Source of the DNA: Methylovirgula ligni
GTDB taxonomy: Bacteria; Pseudomonadota; Alphaproteobacteria; Rhizobiales; Beijerinckiaceae
Direction: 5' to 3'
Length of the DNA: 64,000 nucleotides
Assembly: GCF_004135935.1 (NCBI RefSeq)
Contig: NZ_CP025086.1
Location: 2,418,001-2,482,000, forward strand
Under the pieces are notes generated by a model, which had not been told where the DNA came from, searched no databases, and saw only the letters and a program-made list of their open reading frames with translations. A program made the translations under genes and the position numbers. The stretch's first letter is position 1. Each line of letters starts with the position of its first letter. Shown here piece after piece: positions 43,374-52,216 of the stretch.

Positions 43374-44495
43374 CTATCGGAAGGCGGTTTCGGGCGCGGC
43401 CTTGATCTCGCCAACCGGAATCGCGAGCCCGCGCGTCTTCAAGATTTCAGTCGTATAGCCGGGAAGCACCGCGTCGTCCGCCAGCTTCTCGGCATCGATG
43501 CTTTTGATCGAGTGGAGGAAGGCGGTATCCTTGGCGATGAGCGCCAGTGCATTCTGCGAAAACCCGAAGGGCACCGTCAGCCGGACTGGGCCGCCGCCGC
43601 TCGACGCCGGATAAGCGCCGAATTCAGCCTGCCACAATTCCTTCTGGGTGAAGCCGGTGGTCTGCGCCTTCAGCAGTTCGGCGACTTTGACGGCATTGGC
43701 CGGATTGGCGAGGAAGAGCTCTGCATCAAGCTCGGTTTCGAGCCACGCCTTGATGATGTCGGGCCGCTGTTTGATCAGATCGGCGCGCGCGTCGAGGAAG
43801 GCCCCATCCGGTTCGTCGAAATTATAGCCGCTGGCGACCCGCCGGGCGAGGCCCTCCGCGACAAGCCGTGAGGCTGTCGGCTCCCACAGTACGGCGCCGT
43901 CGATCTTGCCGACGCGGAAGCCGCTGGTGATGACCTCGATGCTCTGGTTGAGATAGGCGCTGGGCGCCGTTTTGGTCTTCTGGAAGACGGCTTGCGCGAA
44001 ACGATCGGCGCAGCTCCCCTTCGGACTCGCGACGGTCTTGCCGTTGAGCCATGTCACGGCCGCCTTCGCATCGGTGAACTGCGGCGCGTCCTTACGGACG
44101 AAGAAGACGTTGCACTGGTCATGGCCAAGGCCGATGTTCGCGATGATGCGCAGGTCGGCGACGCTCCGCTTCGTCGTCGCGACGATCGCCGGCATGTCGC
44201 CGAGATAGCCGAGGCTTGCTTTGCCGGCGAGCATGGAATTGACGACGATCGAGCCTTGCAAGCCGACGTGGAATTCGACGGTCGAGCCGGCGGGCAGATA
44301 TTTCTTCCACAATTGCAGGCCGTTGATGACGGCGCCCGACCAGGCTTCGCTGTAGTAGGGCTGATAGCCCACGACGAGATGGATCGGATCGCCCGGCTTG
44401 CCATAGTCGAGGTCTGCCGCCTGCACATTATTGGCGCTCGCCAGGCCAAGACCGGCAAGAGCCCAAATAGCTACGCGCTTTACGAGGTGACGCAC
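43374..44495 (-). CDS. Sulfonate-type ABC transporter substrate-binding protein
   Basis: A 373-residue binding protein of the SsuA/TauA/NrtA type. A signal peptide occupies ~1-26 (LVKRVAIWALAGLGLASANN) with cleavage near VQA/AD. The mature part has PIHLVVGYQPYYSEAW, VNSMLAGKASLGYLGDMPAIV and GSCADRFAQAVFQ. The GTG at 44495 is chosen because AGGAGAT lies six bases before it. It is the only binding protein in the operon, though two permease/ATPase pairs follow. Substrate is probably an organosulfonate given SsuD nearby. Confidence 0.9.
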   Translation of the reverse strand: MRHLVKRVAIWALAGLGLASANNVQAADLDYGKPGDPIHLVVGYQPYYSEAWSGAVINGLQLWKKYLPAGSTVEFHVGLQGSIVVNSMLAGKASLGYLGDMPAIVATTKRSVADLRIIANIGLGHDQCNVFFVRKDAPQFTDAKAAVTWLNGKTVASPKGSCADRFAQAVFQKTKTAPSAYLNQSIEVITSGFRVGKIDGAVLWEPTASRLVAEGLARRVASGYNFDEPDGAFLDARADLIKQRPDIIKAWLETELDAELFLANPANAVKVAELLKAQTTGFTQKELWQAEFGAYPASSGGGPVRLTVPFGFSQNALALIAKDTAFLHSIKSIDAEKLADDAVLPGYTTEILKTRGLAIPVGEIKAAPETAFR

Positions 44496-44517
44496 AATTA
44501 TCTCCTGTTGTGAAAAG

Positions 44518-45297
44518 TCAGCAGCCATCGGCGATGGCGCGCAGCGCCTCGCGACGGAGAACGACGAGGCGCCGGCCATTGATGTCGACGAGGCCGCGCT
44601 TGCGAAATTTTTCGATGGTCATCGAAATCCATTGCCGCGTCGCGCCGACCATCGCGGCAAGCTCTTCATGCGAGGGCATTTCGGCGATGACGATCGTGCC
44701 TTCGGACTCGACGCCCTTGAGGTCGATGAGATTGAGCAGAAGGTGCGCCAGCCGCTCGACGACCGAACGGGTGCCGAGCATCTGCAGCAGCGAGGAATAG
44801 CATTTGCCTTTGTAGGCAAGACCCTGCACGAGGCCGAGTGCGAAGTTGGGAATATCCGACATCAGCCGGCGCACGGCCGGGCCGGGCAGGCGGATCGCAT
44901 GGCCCGCCTTTATGCCGATGCCTGACCAGACATGCGGCGCTTCGCTGAAAATATCCGGGCCGCCGACGAAATTGCCGGGCGTCCAATTCGCGAGCGTGAT
45001 CTCGCGCCCGTTCGGCGCGACATAGAAGCTGCGGACGATGCCTTCGCGCAGGATAAAGATGCCGCTGTGCGCGTCACCTTGGCGGAAGAGGTGATCGCCC
45101 GCGTCGAAGTCGATGCGCTCGCCAGCGGCGGCGACCCGCGCAGATTCGCGCGCCGTCAATGTCGCGAAGACATCCGGGACGCCCGCCAGATTTGGCAGGG
45201 TCTCAAACAGCAGCAACGAGCCGTCCTGTTGCGGCCGGGCATCCCGGCCCGCGACGGGGTCGCTGGAAATTTCTCTTGAAATTGAATGCAATAGCAT
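44518..45297 (-). CDS. Crp/Fnr family regulator at the head of the sulfonate transport operon
   Basis: A 259-residue regulator with a cNMP-like beta-roll (~45-150, GDHLFRQGDAHSGIFILREG, GNFVGGPDIFSEA) and a winged helix (~180-250, PSHEELAAMVGATRQWISMT and IEKFRKRGLVDINGRRLVVL). The GELA of cAMP-binding proteins is replaced by GGPDIF, so the ligand is probably not cAMP. It is the first gene of the minus operon; the binding-protein gene starts 22 bases downstream. It is likely to control the transport genes and perhaps the divergent ssuD/AprA-like genes, in place of the CysB/Cbl pair of enterobacteria. Confidence 0.9.
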   Translation of the reverse strand: MLLHSISREISSDPVAGRDARPQQDGSLLLFETLPNLAGVPDVFATLTARESARVAAAGERIDFDAGDHLFRQGDAHSGIFILREGIVRSFYVAPNGREITLANWTPGNFVGGPDIFSEAPHVWSGIGIKAGHAIRLPGPAVRRLMSDIPNFALGLVQGLAYKGKCYSSLLQMLGTRSVVERLAHLLLNLIDLKGVESEGTIVIAEMPSHEELAAMVGATRQWISMTIEKFRKRGLVDINGRRLVVLRREALRAIADGC

Positions 45298-45340
45298 TCT
45301 GTGCCTTGGCGCCACTCAAGTCGCTTTGGGCGAAAAAAAC

Positions 45341-45351
45341 ATTCTAAGAAT
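45341..45351. promoter_or_regulatory. Palindrome upstream of the Crp-type regulator
   Basis: ATTCTAAGAAT is a perfect odd palindrome 43 bases upstream of the start codon at 45297, in an AT-rich patch (about 45332-45385). It is a candidate operator for autoregulation. It differs from the palindrome at 35052-35062, so the two need not bind the same protein. Confidence 0.3.
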
Positions 45352-45478
45352 ATAAAGTCAATCGAAATTATAGAAATATAGGATAGCGAATGGCGCGGAC
45401 TTCAGCGATGCGGAAGTCGATGCAACGAAAGAAGTGCGCCGGCCAAACGGCGAGGACGCACTTCAGCGTGGCAAAATT

Positions 45479-45745
45479 TTAGTGAGCGAAGACGAGCTGG
45501 CACTCGGGGCTCAGCAACCGCCGGTGATGCTCCAGACAGGCGGTGATCCGCTTACGGTTGGGTATGTAGGCCCTGCAGAGACGGAAGACGTCCGGCGTAC
45601 AGGCATGGCGCTGCTCAGCTGTGCCCTGTTGTTGCGCGGAGACCTCGCCCGGAAGCACCAGGACCGCCGTCAGGGCCAACACGGCCAACACGCCATTCTT
45701 GAGACGCAAGTTCCGGAAGGCTTTGGTTTGCTTTGACCGCATCAA
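45479..45745 (-). CDS. Small exported cysteine-rich protein
   Basis: An 88-residue protein with a signal peptide (~1-37, GVLAVLALTAVLVLPGEVSA). The mature part of about 50 residues has four cysteines in the pattern CTPDVFRLCRAYIPNRKRI, then ACLEHHRRLLSPECQLVF, typical of the small Cys-rich-repeat proteins of Hyphomicrobiales. Two disulfides are likely. Function of the group is unknown. The gene stands alone between the sulfonate operon and dinB. Confidence 0.75.
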   Translation of the reverse strand: MMRSKQTKAFRNLRLKNGVLAVLALTAVLVLPGEVSAQQQGTAEQRHACTPDVFRLCRAYIPNRKRITACLEHHRRLLSPECQLVFAH

Positions 45746-45952
45746 ATGATTCCATTCCGTTTGGCTTGAACGATATCTCGCTGCCGTCTGCGCTCTGACG
45801 CACGGATGACAGCGAAATGAAGATGGCCGTAGCTCCTTGCGCTTCAGGCGCTTCAGGCGCTTCGAGCCGGCCGTTCATATTGCTTGAGGTGCAGGGCGAA
45901 CGCAATGAGGCTGCCACCGGCGGGGATCGCATACCAGCCGCCGCGAGCTGCA

Positions 45953-47089
45953 TCAGAGTAGGGTCAACTGGCTTCCGCTCACTTCATCGTCGTCCGCGAG
46001 CAGATTTGACAGCGAAACGCCGAGCAGACGAACGCCTTTCGCCGTTGGCAACAAGGGTCGAAGCAAATCGAGGCTGATTGTTTCCAGCGCACCACGCTCG
46101 CCGACAGCTTCGGCATTGGAGCGGCTGCGCGTGAGAATCTGGAAATCCGCGAATTTCACCTTCAGGGTCACGGTGCGGCCGCGAAGGCCCGAGCTTTCGC
46201 AATGACGCCAGAGCTTGTCGAGGATGGGTTGGAGCGCCGCCCGCATCGCCTCAAACTCGGTGAGATCATCGAAGAATGTATTCTCCGCGCCGATCGACTT
46301 GCGTGCGCGATTGGCGCGCACCGGGCGCTCGTCGACGCCGCGCGCGATCCAGTAATAATAGGAACCCGCTTTGCCGAAATGCCGCTGCAGGAACGGCAGC
46401 GGCTGGGCCTTCAGATCGACGCCTGTTTCAATGCCGAGGCTTTTCATCTTCGCCGTCGTCGCCGGGCCGACGCCGTGAAATCTTGCGACAGGCAGCGTCT
46501 CGACGAAAGCCGGCCCCATTTTCGGGGTGATGACGAAGAGCCCGTCGGGCTTGCGATGGTCCGAGGCGAGCTTGGCCAGGAACTTGTTGTAGGAGACGCC
46601 GGCGGACGCCGTGAGACCCGTCTCGGCTCTGATCCTGGCGCGGATTTCCTCGGCGATCTGTGTCGCTAGCGGAATGGCCATCTTGTTTTCGGTCACATCA
46701 AGGTAGGCTTCATCAAGCGACAGCGGCTCGATCTCCTCGGTGTAAAGCGCGAAAATGGCCCGGATTTGCAGCGAGACAGCGCGATAGACGTCGAAGCGCG
46801 GCTTGACGAAAACAAGCTCCGGGCATTTGCGCAGGGCAGTCACGGATGGCATCGCCGAGCGGACGCCGAATTTCCGCGCTTCGTAGCTTGCGGCCGCGAC
46901 GACGCCACGCCGGCTTGCGCCGCCTACGGCGACCGGCTTGCCGCGCAGATCGGAATTATCGCGCTGCTCGACCGACGCATAGAACGCATCCATGTCGATA
47001 TGGATGATCTTGCGTGGCTCGGCGGCGGGCCCGCCTTGCGTAGACGGTTCCGAAGCCGGATGGTGTGTCTTTGAATCGGCGACGTGCAT
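45953..47089 (-). CDS. dinB: DNA polymerase IV (translesion, Y family)
   Basis: A 378-residue Y-family polymerase. The palm/fingers motifs KIIHIDMDAFYASVEQRDN and the catalytic SLDEAYLDVT (with Asp-Glu) are present, followed by helix-hairpin-helix thumb KFLAKLASDHRKPDG and FHGVGPATTAKMKSLGI, and the little-finger domain. It copies across damaged DNA with low fidelity. ATG 47089 is chosen; the open frame extends to 47317 but that part has no conserved sequence. The extreme C-terminal beta-clamp motif is not obvious. Whether LexA controls it cannot be seen here. Confidence 0.93.
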   Translation of the reverse strand: MHVADSKTHHPASEPSTQGGPAAEPRKIIHIDMDAFYASVEQRDNSDLRGKPVAVGGASRRGVVAAASYEARKFGVRSAMPSVTALRKCPELVFVKPRFDVYRAVSLQIRAIFALYTEEIEPLSLDEAYLDVTENKMAIPLATQIAEEIRARIRAETGLTASAGVSYNKFLAKLASDHRKPDGLFVITPKMGPAFVETLPVARFHGVGPATTAKMKSLGIETGVDLKAQPLPFLQRHFGKAGSYYYWIARGVDERPVRANRARKSIGAENTFFDDLTEFEAMRAALQPILDKLWRHCESSGLRGRTVTLKVKFADFQILTRSRSNAEAVGERGALETISLDLLRPLLPTAKGVRLLGVSLSNLLADDDEVSGSQLTLL

Positions 47090-47243
47090 GGCGCCGTGCT
47101 GTCCCCGGATCAATGCGTCCGCGATTATAGCGGCGCCGGGGCAAGCCGCCAATTCTTCGCTTCCCAAGGAGCCGGACCAATTCCGGGCTTGCCCGAAATT
47201 GGCATCTGGATGTTCAAATCGCGCGAAGGGCGAGGGATGCTTG

Positions 47244-47549
47244 TCAGCCTTCGGTCGAATCCAGATAAAGGATCGTCGGCGTCTCGGCATAATAATTCGG
47301 AATGTCGGCGACGACATCTTGCCCCGCCGGCGAAGCCAAAGCCTCGTTGATCGCTTTCAGGCTGTCGAACGTACCGATGAACGTCCAGAAAAACGCGCCT
47401 TCGCCGCCATCGAGCGTGCTCGCGGGGCCGAAGGAAAATCCGCGAAGACCCGGCAGTTTCTGCACGAGCGGCACATGAACCGCGCGGAAATGCTTGTCGA
47501 ACTGCGCCGGGTCGGCAGGCTTTTTGTAAAGGACGATGAGTTTGCTCAC
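47244..47549 (-). CDS. EthD-like ferredoxin-fold (dimeric alpha/beta barrel) protein
   Basis: A 101-residue protein with the EthD pattern: KLIVLYKKPADPAQFDKHF at the start, VPLVQKLPGLRGFSFGPAS, and a C-terminal FDSLKAINEALASPAGQDV. Members form dimeric alpha/beta barrels and are found with ether-degrading and related oxidative pathways, but most have no proven reaction. It lies about 155 bases from the putative dinB start on the same strand and stands alone. Confidence 0.8.
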   Translation of the reverse strand: MSKLIVLYKKPADPAQFDKHFRAVHVPLVQKLPGLRGFSFGPASTLDGGEGAFFWTFIGTFDSLKAINEALASPAGQDVVADIPNYYAETPTILYLDSTEG

Positions 47550-47682
47550 GCTGTTGACTCCCTCGAAACGGCGCCCCGCCTGTGCGGGCGCGCCGTGGAC
47601 AGGCTCCTTCTACACATCATGCCGCCGCATATCGAGGCCCATCGCGAGGCTTTGTATCAATGTCGGTTGAAGGCAGGGCCTT

Positions 47683-49380
47683 TCATCTCCTGACGATGCT
47701 CAGAACGAGAAGAATAATCAAAACGGCGCAAAGGACTTGCCAGAAGAGCAGGGGATTTCGTTCGATGAGTGGCCCACGATGAAGCGGCGCCGGGCGAAGA
47801 TTTCCGTGTTCCAGCGCGAAGATAAATTCATCGAGATCGCCAAAACGATCGTCCCGGCGCAGCGAGATGGTGCGCAGGATCACGGCGTTGAGCCAGGCTG
47901 GTATGTCGTCGCGATAGGCTGATAGCGGCGGCACCGGGCCGAACAGCGGACGCTCGCCGGGAGGAGTCTCGCCGAAGGGATATTTGCCCGAGAGCATGCG
48001 ATAGAGCGTGACGCCCAACGCATATTGGTCCGACAAGGCATCGCCTCTGTTCTCGCGAAACAGCTCCGGCGCCATATAGTCGAGCGTGCCGGGTGTCTCG
48101 ACTTCATCGACATCCTCCAGCCGGGGGAGGTGCGCGACGCCAAGATCGATGAGCTTCACGTCGCCGTTTTCCAGCAGCATGATATTTCCGGGCTTGATGT
48201 CGCGATGCGTCACGCTGGCCTTGTGGAGCGCGGCAAGGCCGCGCGCCGCCTTAATGGCAATCGCGACGGCCTCATCGACCTTCATCGGGCCGTCGCGTCG
48301 CAGCCGGTCTTCCAAAGTCTCGCCCTTGTAATAGGGCATGGCGACATAAAGCCGGCTCTGGCGGCCTTCGGGCAACAAGAGCGAGGCGCCGACGTTTGGA
48401 TGCGCGATCCGTTGGCCAAGAAAAACTTCACGCATGAATCGCGTGCGCTCGATTGGAGTCGTCGTCGCGGGATCGGGGAGTTTCAGCACCGCCCATTCGT
48501 CATCCCTCTTTGCCAGAAAGAGGCGCCCAGTCTTGCTCTCGGCGAGGATGCGGACGAGCTTGAAGCCATCGATCGTCTCGCCGAGGGCCGGGATTGGCCG
48601 GATCGGCAGGGCCTCCATGCCCGCGACGACTGAACTGTAGGCGGGCGATGGCACGGTGATGATGTCGATCACGAGCGCCGTTGTGTCGTCATCGCTGCCA
48701 GCCGCGATTGCGGCGTCGACAATCGCATCGGCATCGGTCTGCGCGACTTCTTCGCGCCGGGCGAGGAGTTGCAGAAGATTATTCGCGGAAAGAAACTCGT
48801 GAACGCCGCGCGTCGTCAGTAAAAGGCGGTCCTGCGCTTCGAGGCTTTGCGTCTTGATGTCCAGCCGAAGCGCGGGTTCAAGCCCGGCGGCGCGCAGGAG
48901 CGCCCGCCCGCCATGCGCCTGCGGCGCGGAATGATCGTCGGTCAGCAGGGTGAGATTGCCGGCGCGCAGATGCCACGCACGGCTGTCGCCGACGTGGAGG
49001 ATGGTGGCGATCCGGCCGAGAAGCACCGCCGCGGTGAACGTCGTCGAGGCGCCGCGCAGCACCGGGTCGGATCGCGACTGGCCATGAAGCCAAAGATTAT
49101 AGGCATCGAGCGATTTCATCGCGGCGGCGCCGACGCCGACGGGCTCTCTTTGCGAGCGATAGCCGTCTATGAAGGCCCTGACGGCAAGTTCGGATGCGAC
49201 GCGGCCGCCCTGGGCATTGCCGAACCCATCAGCGACGGCGGCGACAATGCCTTGCACGGCCCGCTGAGACGCCGTGCCGATATCGACAGTGCCAAAGTCC
49301 TGATTGTTCGTGCGCTTGCCGGCGCGGGTGGCAAATCCCGCTGCGATCTCAAGCTGGCCCCGCGCGCTCACGCCGCACAT
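47683..49380 (-). CDS. Fused PP2C protein phosphatase and Ser/Thr protein kinase
   Basis: A 565-residue two-enzyme fusion. Residues ~8-240 form a PP2C-type phosphatase (GKRTNNQDFGTV, VAAVADGFGNAQGG, HVGDSRAWHL, AGSDDDTTALVI). Residues ~265-530 form a eukaryotic-type kinase with VLKLPD (ATP-binding Lys), THRDIKPGNIMLL (catalytic loop) and IDLGVAHL in place of DFG. A C-terminal membrane helix (~545-562, FWQVLCAVLIILLVLSIV) anchors it. Such fusions occur next to nitrate-assimilation genes in some proteobacteria, but none lie here. One protein that both adds and removes phosphate suggests a bidirectional switch; its target is unknown. Confidence 0.92.
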   Translation of the reverse strand: MCGVSARGQLEIAAGFATRAGKRTNNQDFGTVDIGTASQRAVQGIVAAVADGFGNAQGGRVASELAVRAFIDGYRSQREPVGVGAAAMKSLDAYNLWLHGQSRSDPVLRGASTTFTAAVLLGRIATILHVGDSRAWHLRAGNLTLLTDDHSAPQAHGGRALLRAAGLEPALRLDIKTQSLEAQDRLLLTTRGVHEFLSANNLLQLLARREEVAQTDADAIVDAAIAAGSDDDTTALVIDIITVPSPAYSSVVAGMEALPIRPIPALGETIDGFKLVRILAESKTGRLFLAKRDDEWAVLKLPDPATTTPIERTRFMREVFLGQRIAHPNVGASLLLPEGRQSRLYVAMPYYKGETLEDRLRRDGPMKVDEAVAIAIKAARGLAALHKASVTHRDIKPGNIMLLENGDVKLIDLGVAHLPRLEDVDEVETPGTLDYMAPELFRENRGDALSDQYALGVTLYRMLSGKYPFGETPPGERPLFGPVPPLSAYRDDIPAWLNAVILRTISLRRDDRFGDLDEFIFALEHGNLRPAPLHRGPLIERNPLLFWQVLCAVLIILLVLSIVRR

Positions 49381-49538
49381 TCAAGCATGGGTCGGAAGCG
49401 GCAGCAAGGCAGTGAAGCCGAGGGTAAGCCAACGCCCCGAAAAACCCGTGACAAACGCTCTCACTTATTATTCAACCTGACGGGTAAATAACGATCCGGC
49501 TTCTTTGAGGGCCGGCGAAAAAAGGGAGTGACGACCTG

Positions 49539-50594
49539 ATGAGTCTGGATTCTTCGATTCCGAGCCATCTTAGATGCCCACGCACGCGCACCCGCCGGGT
49601 GAGCGACACATGGAAACCGGCCGTCCCGGCCTATTCCGCGCTGGGTCCGCAGTCGATCAAGCAGTTGGTGATGGCTTACTTCGGCGTGCAGATAAAGAGC
49701 GATGAAACGAAAGGGCAGGCTTGCGCCGCCTTCCGCACTATCTTGCAGAGCTTCAACGTGGACGATGGCCCGGCGCGGCACGATCTGGTGCAATTCGTCG
49801 ATGGCCAGGGTCATCTCAACTTGATCGCCGTCGCCTATTGGGAAGAGCCCGAGAAATATCACAAGTGGAACGATAAACCGGCGGTCAAGAGCTGGTGGTC
49901 TTCCGATGACCGGCTCAACGACGGTGTCGGCTATTTCCGCGAGATTTTCTCGCCACGCATGGAACAGTTCGAGACGATCTTCACGGCGCCGGGGCCGCTC
50001 GAAGGCGTCAGCATCCTGCTCGGGGGCCTGACTGAACCGATTATCGAGCACGGCTACTGGGGATCGATGCGGGACCGCCTTCCGCTCTCGCAAACCGACA
50101 CGATGGATCCATCGGGTGAACTGGCGCTGAAGCAGGGAACACCGGCCAAGGGCGGCCGCGTGATCGTGGCCGGCCATCAGAATCTGACGCTCATCCGCTC
50201 CGGCGAGGATTGGAGCCGGACGGACGGCGAAGAGCGCCGCACCTGGTTCGAGGACATTCAACCCGTGCTTCTGGATGGAATGAACTATTTGCGCGACGAC
50301 GGCCTTGAGGTCGGCTGCTATTGCAACCGCTATTGCTACCACATGGACAAAGACGGCAAGGTTGAGGAAAAGGGATTTGGCGTCAGCCTGTGGCGGTCGT
50401 TGTCCAATCTCGAATCCTGGGCGGAATCGCACCCCACGCATCTGCAGATTTTCGTGACGTTCAACCGACTTGCCAAGAAGTTCAAGGAACTCGTGCTCTA
50501 TCACGAGGTGTCGGTGTTCGATGCGTCGGCGCAATATTTCGAATACATCAACTGTCATCCGAAGACCGGGGTGATGCGCGCCTTTGCTGCGTAG
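49539..50594 (+). CDS. Aldoxime dehydratase (heme enzyme)
   Basis: A 351-residue protein of the phenylacetaldoxime dehydratase/OxdA family. Conserved parts include FTAPGPLEGVSILLGGL, GHQNLTLIRSGEDWS, GCYCNRYCYHMD and the C-terminal LYHEVSVFDASAQYFEYINC. His301 and His322 have the 21-residue spacing of the proximal heme ligand and catalytic His (299 and 320) of OxdA, so the enzyme is probably active. It removes water from R-CH=N-OH to give a nitrile. No nitrilase or nitrile hydratase gene is seen nearby, unlike classic aldoxime pathways. Confidence 0.9.
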   Translation: MSLDSSIPSHLRCPRTRTRRVSDTWKPAVPAYSALGPQSIKQLVMAYFGVQIKSDETKGQACAAFRTILQSFNVDDGPARHDLVQFVDGQGHLNLIAVAYWEEPEKYHKWNDKPAVKSWWSSDDRLNDGVGYFREIFSPRMEQFETIFTAPGPLEGVSILLGGLTEPIIEHGYWGSMRDRLPLSQTDTMDPSGELALKQGTPAKGGRVIVAGHQNLTLIRSGEDWSRTDGEERRTWFEDIQPVLLDGMNYLRDDGLEVGCYCNRYCYHMDKDGKVEEKGFGVSLWRSLSNLESWAESHPTHLQIFVTFNRLAKKFKELVLYHEVSVFDASAQYFEYINCHPKTGVMRAFAA

Positions 50595-50631
50595 CCGATC
50601 TTGTCACTGATTTGCATAGACCTGAATATTT

Positions 50632-50661
50632 CGGGCGCGTTCCCGGAACGCGCCCGTTCTT
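50632..50661. terminator. Long perfect hairpin between convergent genes
   Basis: Bases 50632-50642 pair perfectly with 50646-50656 (11 pairs, loop CCG), followed by GTTCTT rather than a full T run. It lies between the stops of the aldoxime dehydratase gene and the convergent scfR-like gene, so it probably ends plus-strand transcription, perhaps weakly in both directions. Confidence 0.6.
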
Positions 50662-50711
50662 AGCGGTGCTGTCGGCGCAACGAGCGCAGACCAGGCCAAG
50701 ACGAAAAACCG

Positions 50712-52151
50712 TCAATCCGCGGAGAATCCAAACGGGACGCTTGAGGTCCTGAAGTCGTCGGGAAGAATCTCGCGCCCGATCGGAGGCGCCGACCGCGCCG
50801 CGCATTTAGGACGGTGACAGACACGGCATGCGACGCCGATCGGTGTGGGCTCATCGGCACGCAGCCCTTGCCCAGAGCCGGTATAGATCAACTGTCCTGC
50901 GTGCTCGGCCGCGCAACCGATCGCAATGGCCCGCTCTACGCGAGTCGCGCCGAACGAACCGCCGCCCGCGGTCACAGTGCGCGCGATCGAAAAGAATCGC
51001 TGGCCATCGGGCATTTCCAGCCATTGCGTGACGATCTGGCGCGGCGTCTTGAAGATTCCATAAACCGACCACAGCGGGCAGGCGCCTCCGTGTTTGGCAA
51101 ACGGGAAGCCGGCGCCGTCGAGCAGCTTGGAAATGTTGCCGGCCGGATCGACACGGATCAGAAAGAACGGGACCTTCTCCAGACCCGGCCTCTGCAAGGT
51201 CGTGACGCGATGGGCGGTCTGCTCGAAGCTGGTGCCGAATTGACGCGCGAGCGCTTCGAGATCGTAACGGCGCGTGTCGACGGCCTTCGCAAAGGCGGAA
51301 TATGGCATGATGATCGCGGCGGCGGCGTAAGCTGCGAGGGCGCGGCGGGCCAGCAACTCGGCGCTCTTGCTCGCGAACTTGCCGGCTTCCAGCGCCGCAT
51401 CGATCTCATCTTCCATTTCAAGATAGGCGAGCTGCTTGGCCAGCTCGAAGTTGAGGCTTGCGGTATCGAGCGAGTCCTCGAGCAGGAGCTGTTTGTGATG
51501 CAGGTCCAGACGCCTCACGGACCCGAGCATGACGCTGGGCGGCAGATAACGGACCTGAAGGTTGTGGCGAAGGCGAAGCCGTTCGATGAACCCCGCCGGC
51601 CCGGACGGGACCTGGACAAGACGCTCAGCCGCATCGTCGAGATTGGCAAAGTTGTTGCGGCGTGCTGCAAGAAATCGTCTGACGTCGGCGACGGGGTCGT
51701 TTGCGTCAGGCTTGCCCCGACCCCAGGCTGGCACGACGCCCTTCACCGCCGGCGCTCTTTGCTCCGCCAGCGCAAGCTGTTCTTCGCGATAGGCCGTGTA
51801 GAGCCGAAGGAAGGCCTCGGTCATTCCCGGATAGCTGACGGCGAGGTCGCTGATTTCGAGCGCCGGGATATCGATGTCGGAAAACATCGGATCCTTCAGG
51901 ATGGACTGCATCCGCGCCGTGTGATCGGCGCCGCCATCGCCGGCGAGGTCGGTAAGGTCGATCTTGTAAGTGCGGGCCAGACGAAGCAGCATGTCCGCCG
52001 TCACCGGCCGCTGGTTGCGCTCCAAAAGCGCGACGTAGGGGGCGGAAATCTCGAGATCGGCCGCCATGTCCGCCTGGGTCAGCCCCAGCTCGCGCCGAAG
52101 CCGTCGCAGTCGCGGTCCCATGAAGATCGAGCGGGCGCTGGAGGTTGTCAT
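50712..52151 (-). CDS. ScfR/RamB-type short-chain fatty acyl transcriptional regulator
   Basis: A 479-residue regulator with an N-terminal HTH_3 domain (~12-70, RLRRELGLTQADMAADLEIS, YVALLERNQRPVTADML), a central IrrE/ImmA-like domain (~180-300) and a C-terminal DUF2083 region with five or more cysteines (GVACRVCHRPKCAAR). In other bacteria RamB/ScfR controls isocitrate lyase and propionate or acetate genes. It is divergent from the isocitrate lyase gene here, which strengthens the call. ATG 52151 is used; ATG 52121 is possible. Confidence 0.9.
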   Translation of the reverse strand: MTTSSARSIFMGPRLRRLRRELGLTQADMAADLEISAPYVALLERNQRPVTADMLLRLARTYKIDLTDLAGDGGADHTARMQSILKDPMFSDIDIPALEISDLAVSYPGMTEAFLRLYTAYREEQLALAEQRAPAVKGVVPAWGRGKPDANDPVADVRRFLAARRNNFANLDDAAERLVQVPSGPAGFIERLRLRHNLQVRYLPPSVMLGSVRRLDLHHKQLLLEDSLDTASLNFELAKQLAYLEMEDEIDAALEAGKFASKSAELLARRALAAYAAAAIIMPYSAFAKAVDTRRYDLEALARQFGTSFEQTAHRVTTLQRPGLEKVPFFLIRVDPAGNISKLLDGAGFPFAKHGGACPLWSVYGIFKTPRQIVTQWLEMPDGQRFFSIARTVTAGGGSFGATRVERAIAIGCAAEHAGQLIYTGSGQGLRADEPTPIGVACRVCHRPKCAARSAPPIGREILPDDFRTSSVPFGFSAD

Positions 52152-52166
52152 GTCCAGTCCTTGCGT

Positions 52167-52216
52167 TGTGTAATGTTCTTACACATATACACGATATTCT
52201 TGTAAAGTGTGACAAG
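52167..52216. promoter_or_regulatory. Inverted repeats in the scfR/aceA divergent promoter
   Basis: TGTGTAA (52167-52173) and TTACACA (52179-52185) form a perfect inverted repeat with a five-base spacer. A second, weaker pair, CTTGT (52199-52203) and ACAAG (52212-52216), follows. They lie in the 137-base region between the divergent starts and are candidate operators for the ScfR-like regulator. Confidence 0.5.

Noticed and set aside
45839-45865. Three tandem copies of the nine-base unit GCGCTTCAG
   Set aside because: Too short and too few to be a repeat element; probably simple slippage in intergenic DNA. No CRISPR-like spacing anywhere in the window.
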